Positions 15,942-25,359 are shown, counted from the stretch's first letter. The stretch: 64,000 nucleotides of DNA from Paraburkholderia sp. ZP32-5 (GCF_021390495.1 NZ_JAJEJP010000003.1:1178001-1242000); one strand, 5' to 3'. The notes: a model not told the origin generated them from the letters alone. Translations and numbers: made by a program.

Positions 15942-17086
15942 ATCCGCCCTCCCCTTCGATTTCATCCGACGCGGTACTGCGCGTCAGAAGTCAGTCGCTG
16001 CGCAGCAAGAATCTGATCGCGGCCGCCACCGACAAAATTTCGCTAGCGATCGGCGAGCCGGACTTCGATACGCCGCAAGTGGTTATCGATGCGCAGATCC
16101 AGGCGATCAAATCGGGCTATACGCACTATTCGCCGCAGGAAGGCCGCGGCGAACTCGTCAACGCCATCCTGCAGGCGGCGGTCGGCGTAGCAGGCAACGG
16201 CTTTTCGTCGGAGAACATTCTCGTCACTCACGGCGGCTCGGCGGGCCTCACCGCGACCATCCTGGGGCTCATCAATCCCGGCGACGTGGTGCTGCTGGAA
16301 GACCCGACCTACTCGCTCTATCTGGACGGGATCAATCTGGCCGGCGGCAGTGTCAAGCGCTTTGCGAGGAATGAAGCCGGCGAACTCGACTTCAATGCGA
16401 TCGACAACGATGCGAAGGGCGCCAAACTGATCGTGCTGTGCCACCCATCGAATCCGACCGGCGCGATCATCAGCCCGGCCGAATGGGCGTCGTTCGCGGA
16501 CATCGTCAAACGCCATGGGCTGGTCATTCTGTGCGACGAAGCCTACGAAGGACTCACGTACGACAACGCGTTCGTGTCGGCGCTCGACGTACCTGGCCTG
16601 CGCGAGCACCTGATCGTCAGCCGCACATTCTCGAAGAAATACGCGATGACCGGCTGGCGGCTCGGCTACCTCGTCGGCGAATCGCAGTTGATTGCCTCCG
16701 CATCCACCGCGCACCGCACGTTCAACGGCTCGATCAACTCGGCCAATCAGTTCGCCGGCGCGACCGCACTGCTGAAAGCGGGCGACGATGCGGAGAAGAT
16801 GCGGCGCGTGTTCCAGACGCGGCGTGACCTGATGGAATCGTGTCTGCGTGAAATTCCGAACATCCAGTTCCGACGCTCCGACGGCGCGTTCTATTTCTGG
16901 CTGCGGTATCCGGATCACCTCGGCACATCGCTCGACGTCGCCGCGAAGGCCGCGCAAGCGGGCGTGATGGTCAGACGCGGCGAAGAGTTCGGCAGCACCG
17001 GCAAGCACGCGCTGAGGCTGTCGTATGCGACCGACGAGCGTTCGATCAAGGAAGGTGTCGCGCGCCTCGCCCGTCTGCTGGCGTGA
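15938..17086 (+). CDS. Class I/II PLP-dependent aminotransferase
   Basis: A 382-residue fold-type I aminotransferase of the aspartate aminotransferase group. Visible motifs are CHPSNPTG (substrate and PLP contacts), CDEAYEGL (the aspartate that pairs with the PLP nitrogen), and FSKKYAMTGWRLGY, whose first lysine (about K233) forms the Schiff base. The start is a TTG at 15938 overlapping the ATPase stop (TTGA), with GGAG eight bases upstream. Translational coupling to an amino-acid importer and to an RraA-type aldolase suggests that it turns the imported amino acid into a 2-oxo acid for cleavage. Exact substrate unknown. Confidence 0.9.
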   Translation: MNPPSPSISSDAVLRVRSQSLRSKNLIAAATDKISLAIGEPDFDTPQVVIDAQIQAIKSGYTHYSPQEGRGELVNAILQAAVGVAGNGFSSENILVTHGGSAGLTATILGLINPGDVVLLEDPTYSLYLDGINLAGGSVKRFARNEAGELDFNAIDNDAKGAKLIVLCHPSNPTGAIISPAEWASFADIVKRHGLVILCDEAYEGLTYDNAFVSALDVPGLREHLIVSRTFSKKYAMTGWRLGYLVGESQLIASASTAHRTFNGSINSANQFAGATALLKAGDDAEKMRRVFQTRRDLMESCLREIPNIQFRRSDGAFYFWLRYPDHLGTSLDVAAKAAQAGVMVRRGEEFGSTGKHALRLSYATDERSIKEGVARLARLLA

Positions 17087-17181
17087 TGGCCTGATTGCCG
17101 CGACTCATTTTGCTGCGACTCTCCTGCTGCGCTTCATTTCACGGCCCGGATCGTGCCGAGCCCTTTAGAGGAACACCCAAC

Positions 17182-17859
17182 ATGTCGATCGGATTCAAAA
17201 TTTTCGAACGCCAACGCGCGGTCAGCGTGGAAGTGGCGAACCGCTTTGCCCGTGTGCCGGTGGCCTGCATCAGCGATGTGATGTCGCGCATGAGCGCAGG
17301 CGGCGCGCGCTTGCGTCCGATGCATGCCGGCGGCGTGCTGTGCGGCCCCGCATTCACGGTCAAGACGCGGCCCGGCGACAATCTGATGGTGCACAAGGCG
17401 CTGATGCTGGCCCAGCCCGGTGATGTGATCGTGGTCGATGCCGGCGGCGATCTGACCAACGCGATCATCGGCGAGCTGATGCTGTCGTACGCGATGAAGC
17501 GCGGCTTTGCCGGCATGATCATCAACGGCGCGATTCGCGATTCCGACTGGATCAGCAAGCACGACATGCCGGTCTATGCGGCCGGCGTGACCCACCGGGG
17601 CCCGTATAAGGACGGCCCCGGCGAGATCAACGTGCCGGTGGCTTTCGACGGCATGGTGGTCGAGCCCGGCGATCTGATCGTGGGCGACGCGGATGGCTTC
17701 ACCTGCGTGCCCTACGACGAGGTCGAGACGGTCTACGCGATGGCCGCGAAGAAGAGCGCGAACGAGGTCGTGATCCTGGAGAACACACTGTCGGGAAAAT
17801 TCGACGACAAGTCGTGGATCGACGACTCGCTCCGACGTCTCGGTTGCGAGGGCCTGTAG
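17182..17859 (+). CDS. RraA-family protein, probable 4-hydroxy-2-oxo acid aldolase
   Basis: A 225-residue RraA-like protein. The family has RNase-E inhibitors and class II aldolases that cleave 4-hydroxy-4-methyl-2-oxoglutarate (HMG) or 4-carboxy-4-hydroxy-2-oxoadipate to pyruvate products. The sequence shows GGDLTNAIIGELM at about 88-100 and GAIRDSD at about 116-122; R119 and D120 correspond to the Arg and metal-binding Asp of the aldolases. RraA proper is near 160 residues, so the longer form and catabolic operon favour an aldolase. ATG 17182 is preceded by AGAGGAA. The adjacent aminotransferase would supply a 4-hydroxy-2-oxo acid. Confidence 0.85.
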   Translation: MSIGFKIFERQRAVSVEVANRFARVPVACISDVMSRMSAGGARLRPMHAGGVLCGPAFTVKTRPGDNLMVHKALMLAQPGDVIVVDAGGDLTNAIIGELMLSYAMKRGFAGMIINGAIRDSDWISKHDMPVYAAGVTHRGPYKDGPGEINVPVAFDGMVVEPGDLIVGDADGFTCVPYDEVETVYAMAAKKSANEVVILENTLSGKFDDKSWIDDSLRRLGCEGL

Positions 17860-17883
17860 AAGTCCCTCGGCTCACATCAGCTT

Positions 17884-17902
17884 GGCTCGCCTCGCGCGAG
17901 CC
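17884..17902. terminator. Stem-loop between convergent genes
   Basis: GGCTCGC-N5-GCGAGCC (7-bp arms) lies between the aldolase stop and the stop of the AhpD-like gene on the other strand. Such a hairpin between converging genes commonly slows transcription from both sides. There is no strong T-run, so confidence is limited. Confidence 0.35.
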
Positions 17903-18333
17903 TATTGCCGCAAACCGATCGCGAGCCGGTTGAACGCACTCATCAGTGCAATCGCAAAGCACAGGTCGGAAATTTCCGTCTCGCTGAAATGTGCTTTAAG
18001 CGGCTCGAAGTCTTCGTCCGGTGCGTGGGTATGACCCACGTCCACCAGCGACTCCGTCCAGGCCAACGCAACCCGCTCGCGCTCGGTAAAGCGCGAACTC
18101 GCATGCCAGCCGGCCACGCTATCGAGTTTGGCCGTCGGCATGCCGCCTTCACGCAACGACCTCGTATGCATCTCCAGGCAGAACGCGCAGCCGTTGATCT
18201 GCGAAATCCGCAGATAGACGAGCTCGATCAGCTCCTTGCCGAGGCTGCTTTTTTCCAATGCATGCTTGGTGGCGATAAAGCCTTGATAGGCTTCGGCGGA
18301 CAACTTGCTATACGGCAAGCGAAGAGTACTCAT
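17902..18333 (-). CDS. Carboxymuconolactone decarboxylase/AhpD-like protein
   Basis: A 143-residue alkylhydroperoxidase-D-like protein. The hallmark C-x-x-C...H is present as C49, C52 and H56 (GCAFCLEMH), which supports a thiol-peroxidase-type active site. ATG 18333 overlaps the azoreductase stop (ATGA) and has GGAG upstream, so the two are co-translated. The pairing with a flavin reductase and acetyltransferase under a MocR regulator suggests a small redox or detoxification unit. Confidence 0.88.
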   Translation of the reverse strand: MSTLRLPYSKLSAEAYQGFIATKHALEKSSLGKELIELVYLRISQINGCAFCLEMHTRSLREGGMPTAKLDSVAGWHASSRFTERERVALAWTESLVDVGHTHAPDEDFEPLKAHFSETEISDLCFAIALMSAFNRLAIGLRQ

Positions 18334-18938
18334 GCGGATGCTCCGTTCGACGATAAAAGATTGAGAAAGGAATACACATTGCGCCGCGCGTCGGCCCACA
18401 TGTGGTCCGGCGGTTCGCGCCCGGCCAGGTAGTTGAACTGCACGCTGCCGATACCGATCGTGTGCAGCACGTGACGCAGATAAGGCGTGAGGAAATCGGG
18501 TTGCCGCGCGTCATCGCCGGTGCAGGCGCCGCCCGAGCGCACCAGCACCAGCACGGGCTTGTCCTGCAGCAGCCCGACCTTGCCGTCCGGCGTGGAAACG
18601 AAGGTACGGCCGATACGCAGCACGTAATCGATCCACAGCTTCAGCGCGGCGGGCACCGTGAAGTTATGCATCGGCGTGTTGATCAGCACGCCATCGCTAT
18701 GTTCGAGTTCGCCGATCAATTGTTCCGAACCGGCAAACGCGTTGTCGTTCGGCTGGCCGGGCGACGTGATCGCTCGCGCGTAGTGGGTCGAAATCGGTTC
18801 GAGCGTGGGTCCGGACAGGATCCTCGTCGTCACCCGCACACCCTTGGCTTCGAATTCGTCGAGGATCGGACGCAGCATTTGTGCGCCGGCGGAGCGCCCG
18901 GCGTGCGGGCTGCACTCCAGATAAAGCAGTCGTGCCAT
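18330..18938 (-). CDS. FMN-dependent NADH-azoreductase-like flavodoxin-fold protein
   Basis: A 202-residue AzoR-family protein. It begins with a beta strand and S-P-x-x-x-x-S phosphate loop (LECSPHAGRSAG) that binds FMN. It carries TPMHNFTVPAALKLWIDYVLRIGRTF, the motif that contacts FMN and forms the dimer interface of azoreductase/quinone reductases. Likely a two-electron quinone or azo reductase in the cytoplasm. It lies just behind the acetyltransferase gene (stop 18942) and overlaps the AhpD-like gene, forming a three-gene minus-strand operon. Confidence 0.88.
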   Translation of the reverse strand: MARLLYLECSPHAGRSAGAQMLRPILDEFEAKGVRVTTRILSGPTLEPISTHYARAITSPGQPNDNAFAGSEQLIGELEHSDGVLINTPMHNFTVPAALKLWIDYVLRIGRTFVSTPDGKVGLLQDKPVLVLVRSGGACTGDDARQPDFLTPYLRHVLHTIGIGSVQFNYLAGREPPDHMWADARRNVYSFLNLLSSNGASA

Positions 18939-18941
18939 GGT

Positions 18942-19382
18942 TCATTCCACCTGCAATGCCTGGCCGAAGTGCAGCCCGCGGGCCAGCAGCCCCTGCCGGA
19001 AGTAGAAGCGCTGACCCAGCGCGTTCGCGAGCGCAGTGTCGAGCACCAGATACGCGCAGCCGAGGCTCTTCGCTTCGGCGCGCACCGCGTCGATCAGCTT
19101 GGCACCGAGGCCATGACGGCGCGCGTCGCTGCTCGCCACCAGATCATCGATATAAACGAAGCGCCCGTAAATCAGGTTTTCCGTCACACGGTATCCGGCG
19201 AGCGCCACGACCCGGCCGTCCTGCCGCGCGGCCAGCAAACGGTAGCCGTGGGCGGCTTGCCGGCGCACCTGCGCGACGAACGCCGCGGCATCGGTCAGGT
19301 GCGGCCGCAGTTCGCGCATCACATCGAAGCAGGCCAGATGCTGTTCGTCGCTGTCGACGTGTGTCAGTTCAAAGTGGCTCAT
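18942..19382 (-). CDS. GNAT-family N-acetyltransferase
   Basis: A 146-residue acetyltransferase, with the acetyl-CoA signature R-R-x-G-x-G/A as ARRHGLGAKLID after the beta-4 strand FVYIDDLVAS, and a typical C-terminal part (GCAYLVLDTAL, ALGQRFYFRQGL). ATG 19382 follows AAGGA; the longer in-frame stretch upstream overlaps the divergent promoter. It is divergent from the MocR regulator at 19474, 91 bases away, and probably the first gene of the operon that MocR controls. Confidence 0.87.
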   Translation of the reverse strand: MSHFELTHVDSDEQHLACFDVMRELRPHLTDAAAFVAQVRRQAAHGYRLLAARQDGRVVALAGYRVTENLIYGRFVYIDDLVASSDARRHGLGAKLIDAVRAEAKSLGCAYLVLDTALANALGQRFYFRQGLLARGLHFGQALQVE

Positions 19383-19473
19383 CGAATCGGTCCTTGTTTC
19401 AGAACCGTCAATATAGAAAAATGATGCCCTATCCGACAGGTGCAAGAAATGAGCAATTGAATAGGACATCACG

Positions 19474-20919
19474 ATGGACCTGACACTGCTGGAACTCGAC
19501 CGGAAACTCGACCGAAACCGCGCCGAGCCGATCTACCTGCAGTTATACCGGCGCTACCGCGAGGCGATTGCCGCGGGCCGGCTGCAGCCGGGAGACCGCG
19601 TGCCTTCGGTGCGCAGCCTCGCCAGCGAACTCAATCTCGCGCGCGGCACCGTCGAGCTGGCCTATCAGATGCTGACCAGCGAGGGCTATCTGCTCGCGCG
19701 CGGTCCCGCCGGCACCGTGGTATCGCAGGGGCTCGAAAATCTGGGCGGAGCGCGGCCCAAAGCGGCGCGCAAACCGGCCGCCCTGACGCTATCGATGGCG
19801 CCGGGCATGTCGGCCACGCCTCATCCGCTGCAAATGGGCCTGCCGGCACTGGATGCGTTTCCGCACAAGAGCTGGGCGCGCCTCGCCGGCCGTGCCGCGC
19901 GTACGCTCGATACATCCGTGCTCGGCTACCCCGATCCGGCCGGCTACGAACCGCTACGCCGCGAGATCGCTACCTATCTCGGCATCTCGCGCGGCATCGC
20001 CTGTACGGCCGAACAGGTATTCGTCGCGTCGGGTTATCGCGGCGCGCTGCATCTGATCTGCCATGCGCTGCTTCGCCCCGGCGACGCCGGCTGGTTCGAG
20101 GAGCCCGGCTATCCGATCGCGCGGCGCTACCTCGAACACATGGGGATGCGTCTGAAGCCCGTCCCCGTCGACGACGAAGGACTGAACGTCGGCGCCGGCG
20201 TACGGCGCGCGCACGACGCGCGCTTCGCGGTGCTCACACCGACGCATCAGAGCCCGCTCGGTGTCGCGCTGTCGCTGCCGCGACGGCTGGAGCTGCTGCA
20301 ATGGGCGAGCCGCGAGCAGGCGTGGATCGTCGAGGACGACTACGACAGCGAATTCCGCTACCACGGCCGACCGTTGCCGGCGCTGAAAAGCCTCGATCGC
20401 GACGGCCGCGTGCTTTACACCGGCACCTTCAGCAAGGTGCTGTTTCCGGGGCTGCGCCTCGCGTATCTGGTGGTGCCGGAGCGGGAGATCGAGCGCTTTC
20501 AGAGCATCGCGCAACAGCTGGCCGGCGCGTGTCCGATCCTGCAGCAGCGCACCGTCGCCGAATTCATCGCACAGGGGCACTTCGCGCGTCATCTGCGCAA
20601 GATGCGCGCGCTTTACGCGGCGCGGCGCGAATGCCTGGTCGACACGCTCACCGACATGTTCGGTTCGCGTCTGCACGTGCAGCCGCAGGCCGGTGGCATC
20701 CACGTCGCCGCCTATCTGAATGCCGGGCAGGACGACAAGCCGATCGCCGCCGCGGCGAGAGCACGAGGTCTCGCGATCGAGCCGCTGAGTAGCTGGTATA
20801 TGACGAGAACATCGCGCAGCGGACTGCTGATGGGCTTCACCAATGTCGTCGATGCGCGGCATGCACAGAGGCTCGCGAGCACGTTGAAACAGGCATTCGA
20901 TGATGTAGCGGGCGGCTGA
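19474..20919 (+). CDS. MocR/PdxR-type regulator (GntR helix-turn-helix fused to aminotransferase)
   Basis: A 481-residue protein with an N-terminal GntR winged helix (about residues 15-85: PIYLQLYRRYREAIAAGRL, GDRVPSVRSLASELNLARGTV) joined by a linker to a class I aminotransferase-like domain. The PLP lysine is visible in YTGTFSKVLFPGLRL (about K321), with EDDYDSEFRY as in PdxR. Such proteins sense PLP or PLP adducts rather than catalyse transamination. It is divergent from the acetyltransferase operon, so it probably regulates it; no vitamin B6 gene lies close by. Confidence 0.9.
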   Translation: MDLTLLELDRKLDRNRAEPIYLQLYRRYREAIAAGRLQPGDRVPSVRSLASELNLARGTVELAYQMLTSEGYLLARGPAGTVVSQGLENLGGARPKAARKPAALTLSMAPGMSATPHPLQMGLPALDAFPHKSWARLAGRAARTLDTSVLGYPDPAGYEPLRREIATYLGISRGIACTAEQVFVASGYRGALHLICHALLRPGDAGWFEEPGYPIARRYLEHMGMRLKPVPVDDEGLNVGAGVRRAHDARFAVLTPTHQSPLGVALSLPRRLELLQWASREQAWIVEDDYDSEFRYHGRPLPALKSLDRDGRVLYTGTFSKVLFPGLRLAYLVVPEREIERFQSIAQQLAGACPILQQRTVAEFIAQGHFARHLRKMRALYAARRECLVDTLTDMFGSRLHVQPQAGGIHVAAYLNAGQDDKPIAAAARARGLAIEPLSSWYMTRTSRSGLLMGFTNVVDARHAQRLASTLKQAFDDVAGG

Positions 20920-20938
20920 ATGCGTTAAACGCGCGCTT

Positions 20939-21883
20939 CTACTTCTTCTGCGCGGATTTCGCCTTGCGCGCCTGCGTCACGCCATCGGCGAACAACTCGA
21001 TCACGATGCCACGCAGCCAGCGATTCCCTTCGTCCTGATGGACCCGTTCATGCCACAGCAGATGAATCGGCGCGCCCGGCAAAGCCATCGGCAACGCGTG
21101 AACGCTGAGCGAGAACGGCCCGACTAGTTGCAATGCAAGGTGCTCCGGCACGATCGCTATCAGATCGGTGCGTTGCAGGATATAGCCCACGCTCATGAAG
21201 TGCGGCACGGTGAGCCGCACCTGGCGCCGCACACCACGCCGTTTCAGCGCTTCCTCCACCTGACCGTGCCCGGTGCCGGCCGACACCACCACCAGATGCT
21301 CGGCTTCGCGCCAGCCGGCCAGCGTGAGCGGTGCGCCTTCGAGCGGATGCCCGCGTCTGAACACGCACACATAGCGCTGATCGAACAGACGGCGCTGGTA
21401 GAAGCCGCCCTTCAGTTGCGGCAGCAAACCGATCGCCAGATCGACGCGGCCATTGGCCATCTCGCTGCTCAGATCGACGCCGGTGTTGCGCACGGTATTG
21501 AGTGCGACACCCGGCGCTTCGCGCGCGAGCCGTTCGAGCAGCGCGGGCAGAAACACCACTTCGCCGATATCCGTCATACCGATCGTGATCGTGCGCGTTG
21601 CGCGCAGCGGATCGAAGCCGGTCAGCGGATTCAGCGCGCTGTGCAGCGTCGCGAGTGCCTGCGCGACCGGCTCCGCGAGACGCAGCGCAAACGGCGTCGG
21701 CACCACGCCGCCCGGCCCGCGCACGAACAGCGGATCGCCCAGCCGGCGGCGCAGCTTCGCGAGCGCGTTGCTGACGCCGGGCTGGCTCATGTTCATCTGC
21801 TCGGCCACGCTCGCGACGCGCCGCTCCTGCATCAGGCGGTGAAAAAGCAGCAGCAGATTCAGATCGATATCGCCCAGTTCCAT
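20939..21883 (-). CDS. LysR-family regulator, NahR/NodD-like branch
   Basis: A 314-residue LysR regulator whose N-terminus (DIDLNLLLLFHRLMQERRVASVAEQMNMSQPGVSNALAKLRRRLGDPLFVR) matches the NahR/LinR/NodD type. It is divergent from the flavin monooxygenase gene with 143 bases between, the standard arrangement for a regulator of aromatic hydroxylation. Converges on the MocR gene 19 bases away. Confidence 0.88.
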   Translation of the reverse strand: MELGDIDLNLLLLFHRLMQERRVASVAEQMNMSQPGVSNALAKLRRRLGDPLFVRGPGGVVPTPFALRLAEPVAQALATLHSALNPLTGFDPLRATRTITIGMTDIGEVVFLPALLERLAREAPGVALNTVRNTGVDLSSEMANGRVDLAIGLLPQLKGGFYQRRLFDQRYVCVFRRGHPLEGAPLTLAGWREAEHLVVVSAGTGHGQVEEALKRRGVRRQVRLTVPHFMSVGYILQRTDLIAIVPEHLALQLVGPFSLSVHALPMALPGAPIHLLWHERVHQDEGNRWLRGIVIELFADGVTQARKAKSAQKK

Positions 21884-22026
21884 GGCTTGGCCTTCCGAGG
21901 ATCATTCCGCTCAGTGATGAAGCAGATTGCGGCCATTTTATTGTGGAATGAGCTTTCGCTGCCGAGAATATCCCCAAGGCGCGCGTCATCGCGCCGCCTG
22001 TCAATCTGAACATCGGAGACACAGTC

Positions 22027-23241
22027 ATGCAGAGGGATCTGAAAATCGCGATCGTCGGCGCCGGTATCGGCGGCCTCACGCTAGCGCTCGCACTGCGCGA
22101 GCATGGCATCGACGCGCAGCTTTACGAGCAGACCGACGAGTTGCGCGAAGTGGGCGCGGCGGTCGCGCTGTCGGCCAACGCGACGCGCTTCTACGACCGG
22201 ATGGGACTGCGCGCGGCCTTCGAAAAGGTCTGCGCGGAAGTCCCCGGACTGATCTATCGGGACGGCCGCAGCGGCGAGGTGATCGGCCATCATCGTGGCG
22301 CGCCGGATTATCGCGGGCAATTCGGCGGCTCGTACTGGGGCATTCATCGCGCCGATCTGCAGGCGCTGCTGTCGAATGCGGTTGGTCTCGAGCACATCAA
22401 ACTCAGTCATCGGCTCGTCGATCTGACGCAGCATCCGGATCGCGTCGAATTGACGTTCCAGAACGGTCAGCGCGTCGACGCCGACCTGGTGATCGGTGCC
22501 GACGGCGCGCGTTCGATCACGCGCCGCTGGATGCTCGGCTACGACGACGTGCTGTACTCGGGCTGCTCGGGGTTTCGCGGCGTCGTGCCGGCCGAGCGCA
22601 TGAATCTGCTGCCCGATCCCGAAACGATCCAGTTCTGGGTCGGGCCGGGCGGCCATCTGCTGCACTATCCGATCGGCGACAACGGCGATCAGAACTTCCT
22701 GCTCGTCGAGCGTCATCCGTCGCCGTGGCCATCGCGCGACTGGGTGATGCCGTCCACCGAAGGCGAGCAGTTACGTCTGTTCGGCGACTGGCATCCGGCG
22801 GTCGTGCAGATGATCACGGCCGTGCCGATCAGTCAGCGTTGGGGCCTGTTTCACCGCCCGCCTCTGGGCCGCTGGAGCAAGGGCCGCGTGACGCTGATCG
22901 GCGATGCCGCGCATGCGCTCGTGCCGCACCACGGTCAGGGTGCGAATCAGTCGATCGAAGATGCGGTCGTGCTGGCCGACCAACTCGCGAAAGCGGGGCC
23001 GGGCAACTGGCGCGAGGCACAGCAGGGGTACGAACGTCTGCGCCGTGGCCGCACGCGCAAGGTGCAGTACGCGTCGATCTCCACCGCCGACGTGCTGCAT
23101 CTGCCCGATGGTCCGTCGGCAACGGAGCGCAATGCGCGCCTCGGCTCACGCGAGCGGGTTCTGCATCACCTCGACTGGATTCACGATTTCGATGCGCTGA
23201 CGCAGGAGCCGAATGAGCGCCAGGGTGGCACCTGGCTCTGA
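22027..23241 (+). CDS. FAD-dependent aromatic monooxygenase
   Basis: A 404-residue class A flavoprotein hydroxylase. It has GAGIGG at 11-16 (FAD dinucleotide fold), an ADGARS segment around residue 158 (the DG motif for FAD and NADPH) and GDAAHALVPHHGQGANQ near 291 (FAD ribityl site). Relatives include salicylate 1-hydroxylase, 3-hydroxybenzoate 6-hydroxylase and 6-hydroxynicotinate 3-monooxygenase; the sequence alone does not decide between them. The divergent LysR of the NahR type fits a salicylate-like effector. No ring-cleavage gene follows, so products must be handled elsewhere. Confidence 0.9.
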   Translation: MQRDLKIAIVGAGIGGLTLALALREHGIDAQLYEQTDELREVGAAVALSANATRFYDRMGLRAAFEKVCAEVPGLIYRDGRSGEVIGHHRGAPDYRGQFGGSYWGIHRADLQALLSNAVGLEHIKLSHRLVDLTQHPDRVELTFQNGQRVDADLVIGADGARSITRRWMLGYDDVLYSGCSGFRGVVPAERMNLLPDPETIQFWVGPGGHLLHYPIGDNGDQNFLLVERHPSPWPSRDWVMPSTEGEQLRLFGDWHPAVVQMITAVPISQRWGLFHRPPLGRWSKGRVTLIGDAAHALVPHHGQGANQSIEDAVVLADQLAKAGPGNWREAQQGYERLRRGRTRKVQYASISTADVLHLPDGPSATERNARLGSRERVLHHLDWIHDFDALTQEPNERQGGTWL

Positions 23242-23289
23242 GGCAATCGACTATCGGAGTGCCGCGGCTTGATGCGCACGGCCTCCGAT

Positions 23290-25359
23290 TCAGGCCGTGG
23301 TCAGATGTTTGCGCATCAGTTCGCTGAATGCATCGGCTGTCAGCGGCTTGCCAAGCAGGAAGCCTTGCATCTCATCGCATTCCAGCGTCTTCAGTTTGTC
23401 GAATTGCGAGGCCGTTTCGACGCCCTCCGCGACGACATCCATTCCGAGCGAATGCGCGAGCGCGATGATCGCCTGCACGATCGCACCGCCTTCAGGACCT
23501 TCCGCGTCGAGCCCGTTCGTAAAGAAGCGGTCGATTTTCAGCTGCTTCACGCGAAAGCGTTGCAGATACGCGAGGCTCGAATAGCCGGTACCGAAGTCGT
23601 CGATTGAAATTTCGAAACCGCTCGCCTGGAATTCGCGAATCATCTCCGTGGTCTTCGCCGCGTCCTGCATCGCCACCGATTCGGTGATCTCGAACATGAT
23701 CTGGCCGCAGTCCACGCCTTCCTTCTCGACGATTTCGCGAATCTTCGTCGGCAGTTCCGGCTGGTTCATCTGCCGGGGCGACAGGTTGATCGCGACTTTC
23801 ATCGAGGGCAGGCCGGCCGCTTCCCAGCGGCGAATCTGCAGGCAGGTCTCGCGCACGACCCAGTAGCCGATCTGCACGATCTGCCCGGAGCGCTCGGCAA
23901 TCGGCACGAAGTCCAGCGGCGCAAGCGCGCCAATCTCCGGGTGATTCAGACGAATCAGCGCTTCGGCGCCGACGATCTCGCCGCTGCCGCCGTGGAATTT
24001 CGGCTGGAAATGCAGCACGAAATAGCCCTTTCCGATTGCCTCATGCAACGCGCTCTGGATCTTGAGCGTGCGCATCGCGGCTTCATTCATGTGGGCTTCG
24101 AAAAAACGATAGGTGCTGCGGCCACCGCGCTTGGCTTCGTACATCGCCGCATCGGCGTGCTTCAGCAGTTCGTCGACCGAACTGCCGTCCTGCGGATACA
24201 TCGCGATGCCGATACTCGGCATGACCTGCAGTGTCTGGTTCTCGACGTTGATCCCCGAGCGCATCCGTTCGAGCACCGCTTCGGCCAGATCCGCCGCTTC
24301 GTGCGGAGCCGCGAGATTGTCGACGAGCACGACGAACTCGTCGCCGCCGAGCCGCGCGACGGTATCCGAATTGCGCACGCATTGCCGCAAATGTCGCGCG
24401 AACGTCTTCAGCACTTCGTCGCCGAACACATGGCCGAGCGAATCGTTGATCGTCTTGAAGCCGTCGAGATCCATAAACATCAGCGCAAAGCCGCCGCCGT
24501 TGGTCTCCGACAGCTCGATCGCGCGCTCGATGCGCTCGGTCAGCGTCCGACGGTTGGGCAGGTCCGTCAGCAGATCGTAATTCGCAAGCCGCACGATCTG
24601 GCTGTTCAGCGACGACACGGAGCCCGTCAACGCCGTCGCGCGCGCGTCGAAACGCGACAGAATCAGCGTGACCACCATGATCGCGACGGTCAGCAGGATG
24701 ATCGTCGTCGCCAGCCATTGCGAGTCGACACCGCGCGCCGCGCCGCACACCGAGCCGGGCAGAAAGTCCGCGGCGGCCATCCCCGTGTAGTGCATGCCGG
24801 CGATCGCCGCCCCCATCACGCACGCCGCGCCGACGCGTTTGCTGAGCACGCGCTGCTGGCTCGAATCGATCAGCGCATGCGCGATCCACAGCGCCGCCAT
24901 CGAAACCGCAATCGCAATCGCGATCGACGCGACGAAGATGCCGGTCCGATAGTGAATGCCGGGATGCATCTGCATGGCCGCCATGCCGGTGTAGTGCATG
25001 CCCGCGATGCCGAAGCCCATCAGCACGCCGCCGGCGATGAGGCGCGTGATCGACAGCACGGGGCGCGCAACCTGGACGATCGCGAAGTACGACACGATCA
25101 TCGCAATGGCCAGCGAGTATCCGGTTATCGTGAAGTCGTAGCCCACGGGTATCGGCAGCGAAAAGGCCAGCATGCCGATGAAGTGCATCGACCAGATGCC
25201 CGTTCCCATTGCCGCCGCACCGGCTGCCAACCAGAGCTGGCGCGTGCGCGCGGCCGTCATCGTCGAGATACGGGCGGCCAGGTCGAGGGCCGTGTATGAA
25301 GCGAGCGTTGCGACTGCGAGCGAGACGACGACCAGACCCAGGTTGTAAGTACTCTGCAT
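23290..25359 (-). CDS. MHYT-GGDEF-EAL cyclic-di-GMP enzyme
   Basis: A 689-residue membrane protein. The N-terminal third is a seven-helix MHYT sensor with three motif copies (MHFIGM and two MHYTGM), thought to bind a metal and sense a gas or redox state. It is followed by a GGDEF diguanylate cyclase domain with intact GGDEF at about 336-340 and an RxxD inhibitory site (RNSD) five residues before it, then an EAL phosphodiesterase domain with EALIR near 466, DDFGTGYSS and VVAEGVET. Both catalytic motifs look complete, so it may make and break c-di-GMP. Single gene, convergent with the monooxygenase and divergent from the dioxygenase. Confidence 0.92.
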   Translation of the reverse strand: MQSTYNLGLVVVSLAVATLASYTALDLAARISTMTAARTRQLWLAAGAAAMGTGIWSMHFIGMLAFSLPIPVGYDFTITGYSLAIAMIVSYFAIVQVARPVLSITRLIAGGVLMGFGIAGMHYTGMAAMQMHPGIHYRTGIFVASIAIAIAVSMAALWIAHALIDSSQQRVLSKRVGAACVMGAAIAGMHYTGMAAADFLPGSVCGAARGVDSQWLATTIILLTVAIMVVTLILSRFDARATALTGSVSSLNSQIVRLANYDLLTDLPNRRTLTERIERAIELSETNGGGFALMFMDLDGFKTINDSLGHVFGDEVLKTFARHLRQCVRNSDTVARLGGDEFVVLVDNLAAPHEAADLAEAVLERMRSGINVENQTLQVMPSIGIAMYPQDGSSVDELLKHADAAMYEAKRGGRSTYRFFEAHMNEAAMRTLKIQSALHEAIGKGYFVLHFQPKFHGGSGEIVGAEALIRLNHPEIGALAPLDFVPIAERSGQIVQIGYWVVRETCLQIRRWEAAGLPSMKVAINLSPRQMNQPELPTKIREIVEKEGVDCGQIMFEITESVAMQDAAKTTEMIREFQASGFEISIDDFGTGYSSLAYLQRFRVKQLKIDRFFTNGLDAEGPEGGAIVQAIIALAHSLGMDVVAEGVETASQFDKLKTLECDEMQGFLLGKPLTADAFSELMRKHLTTA

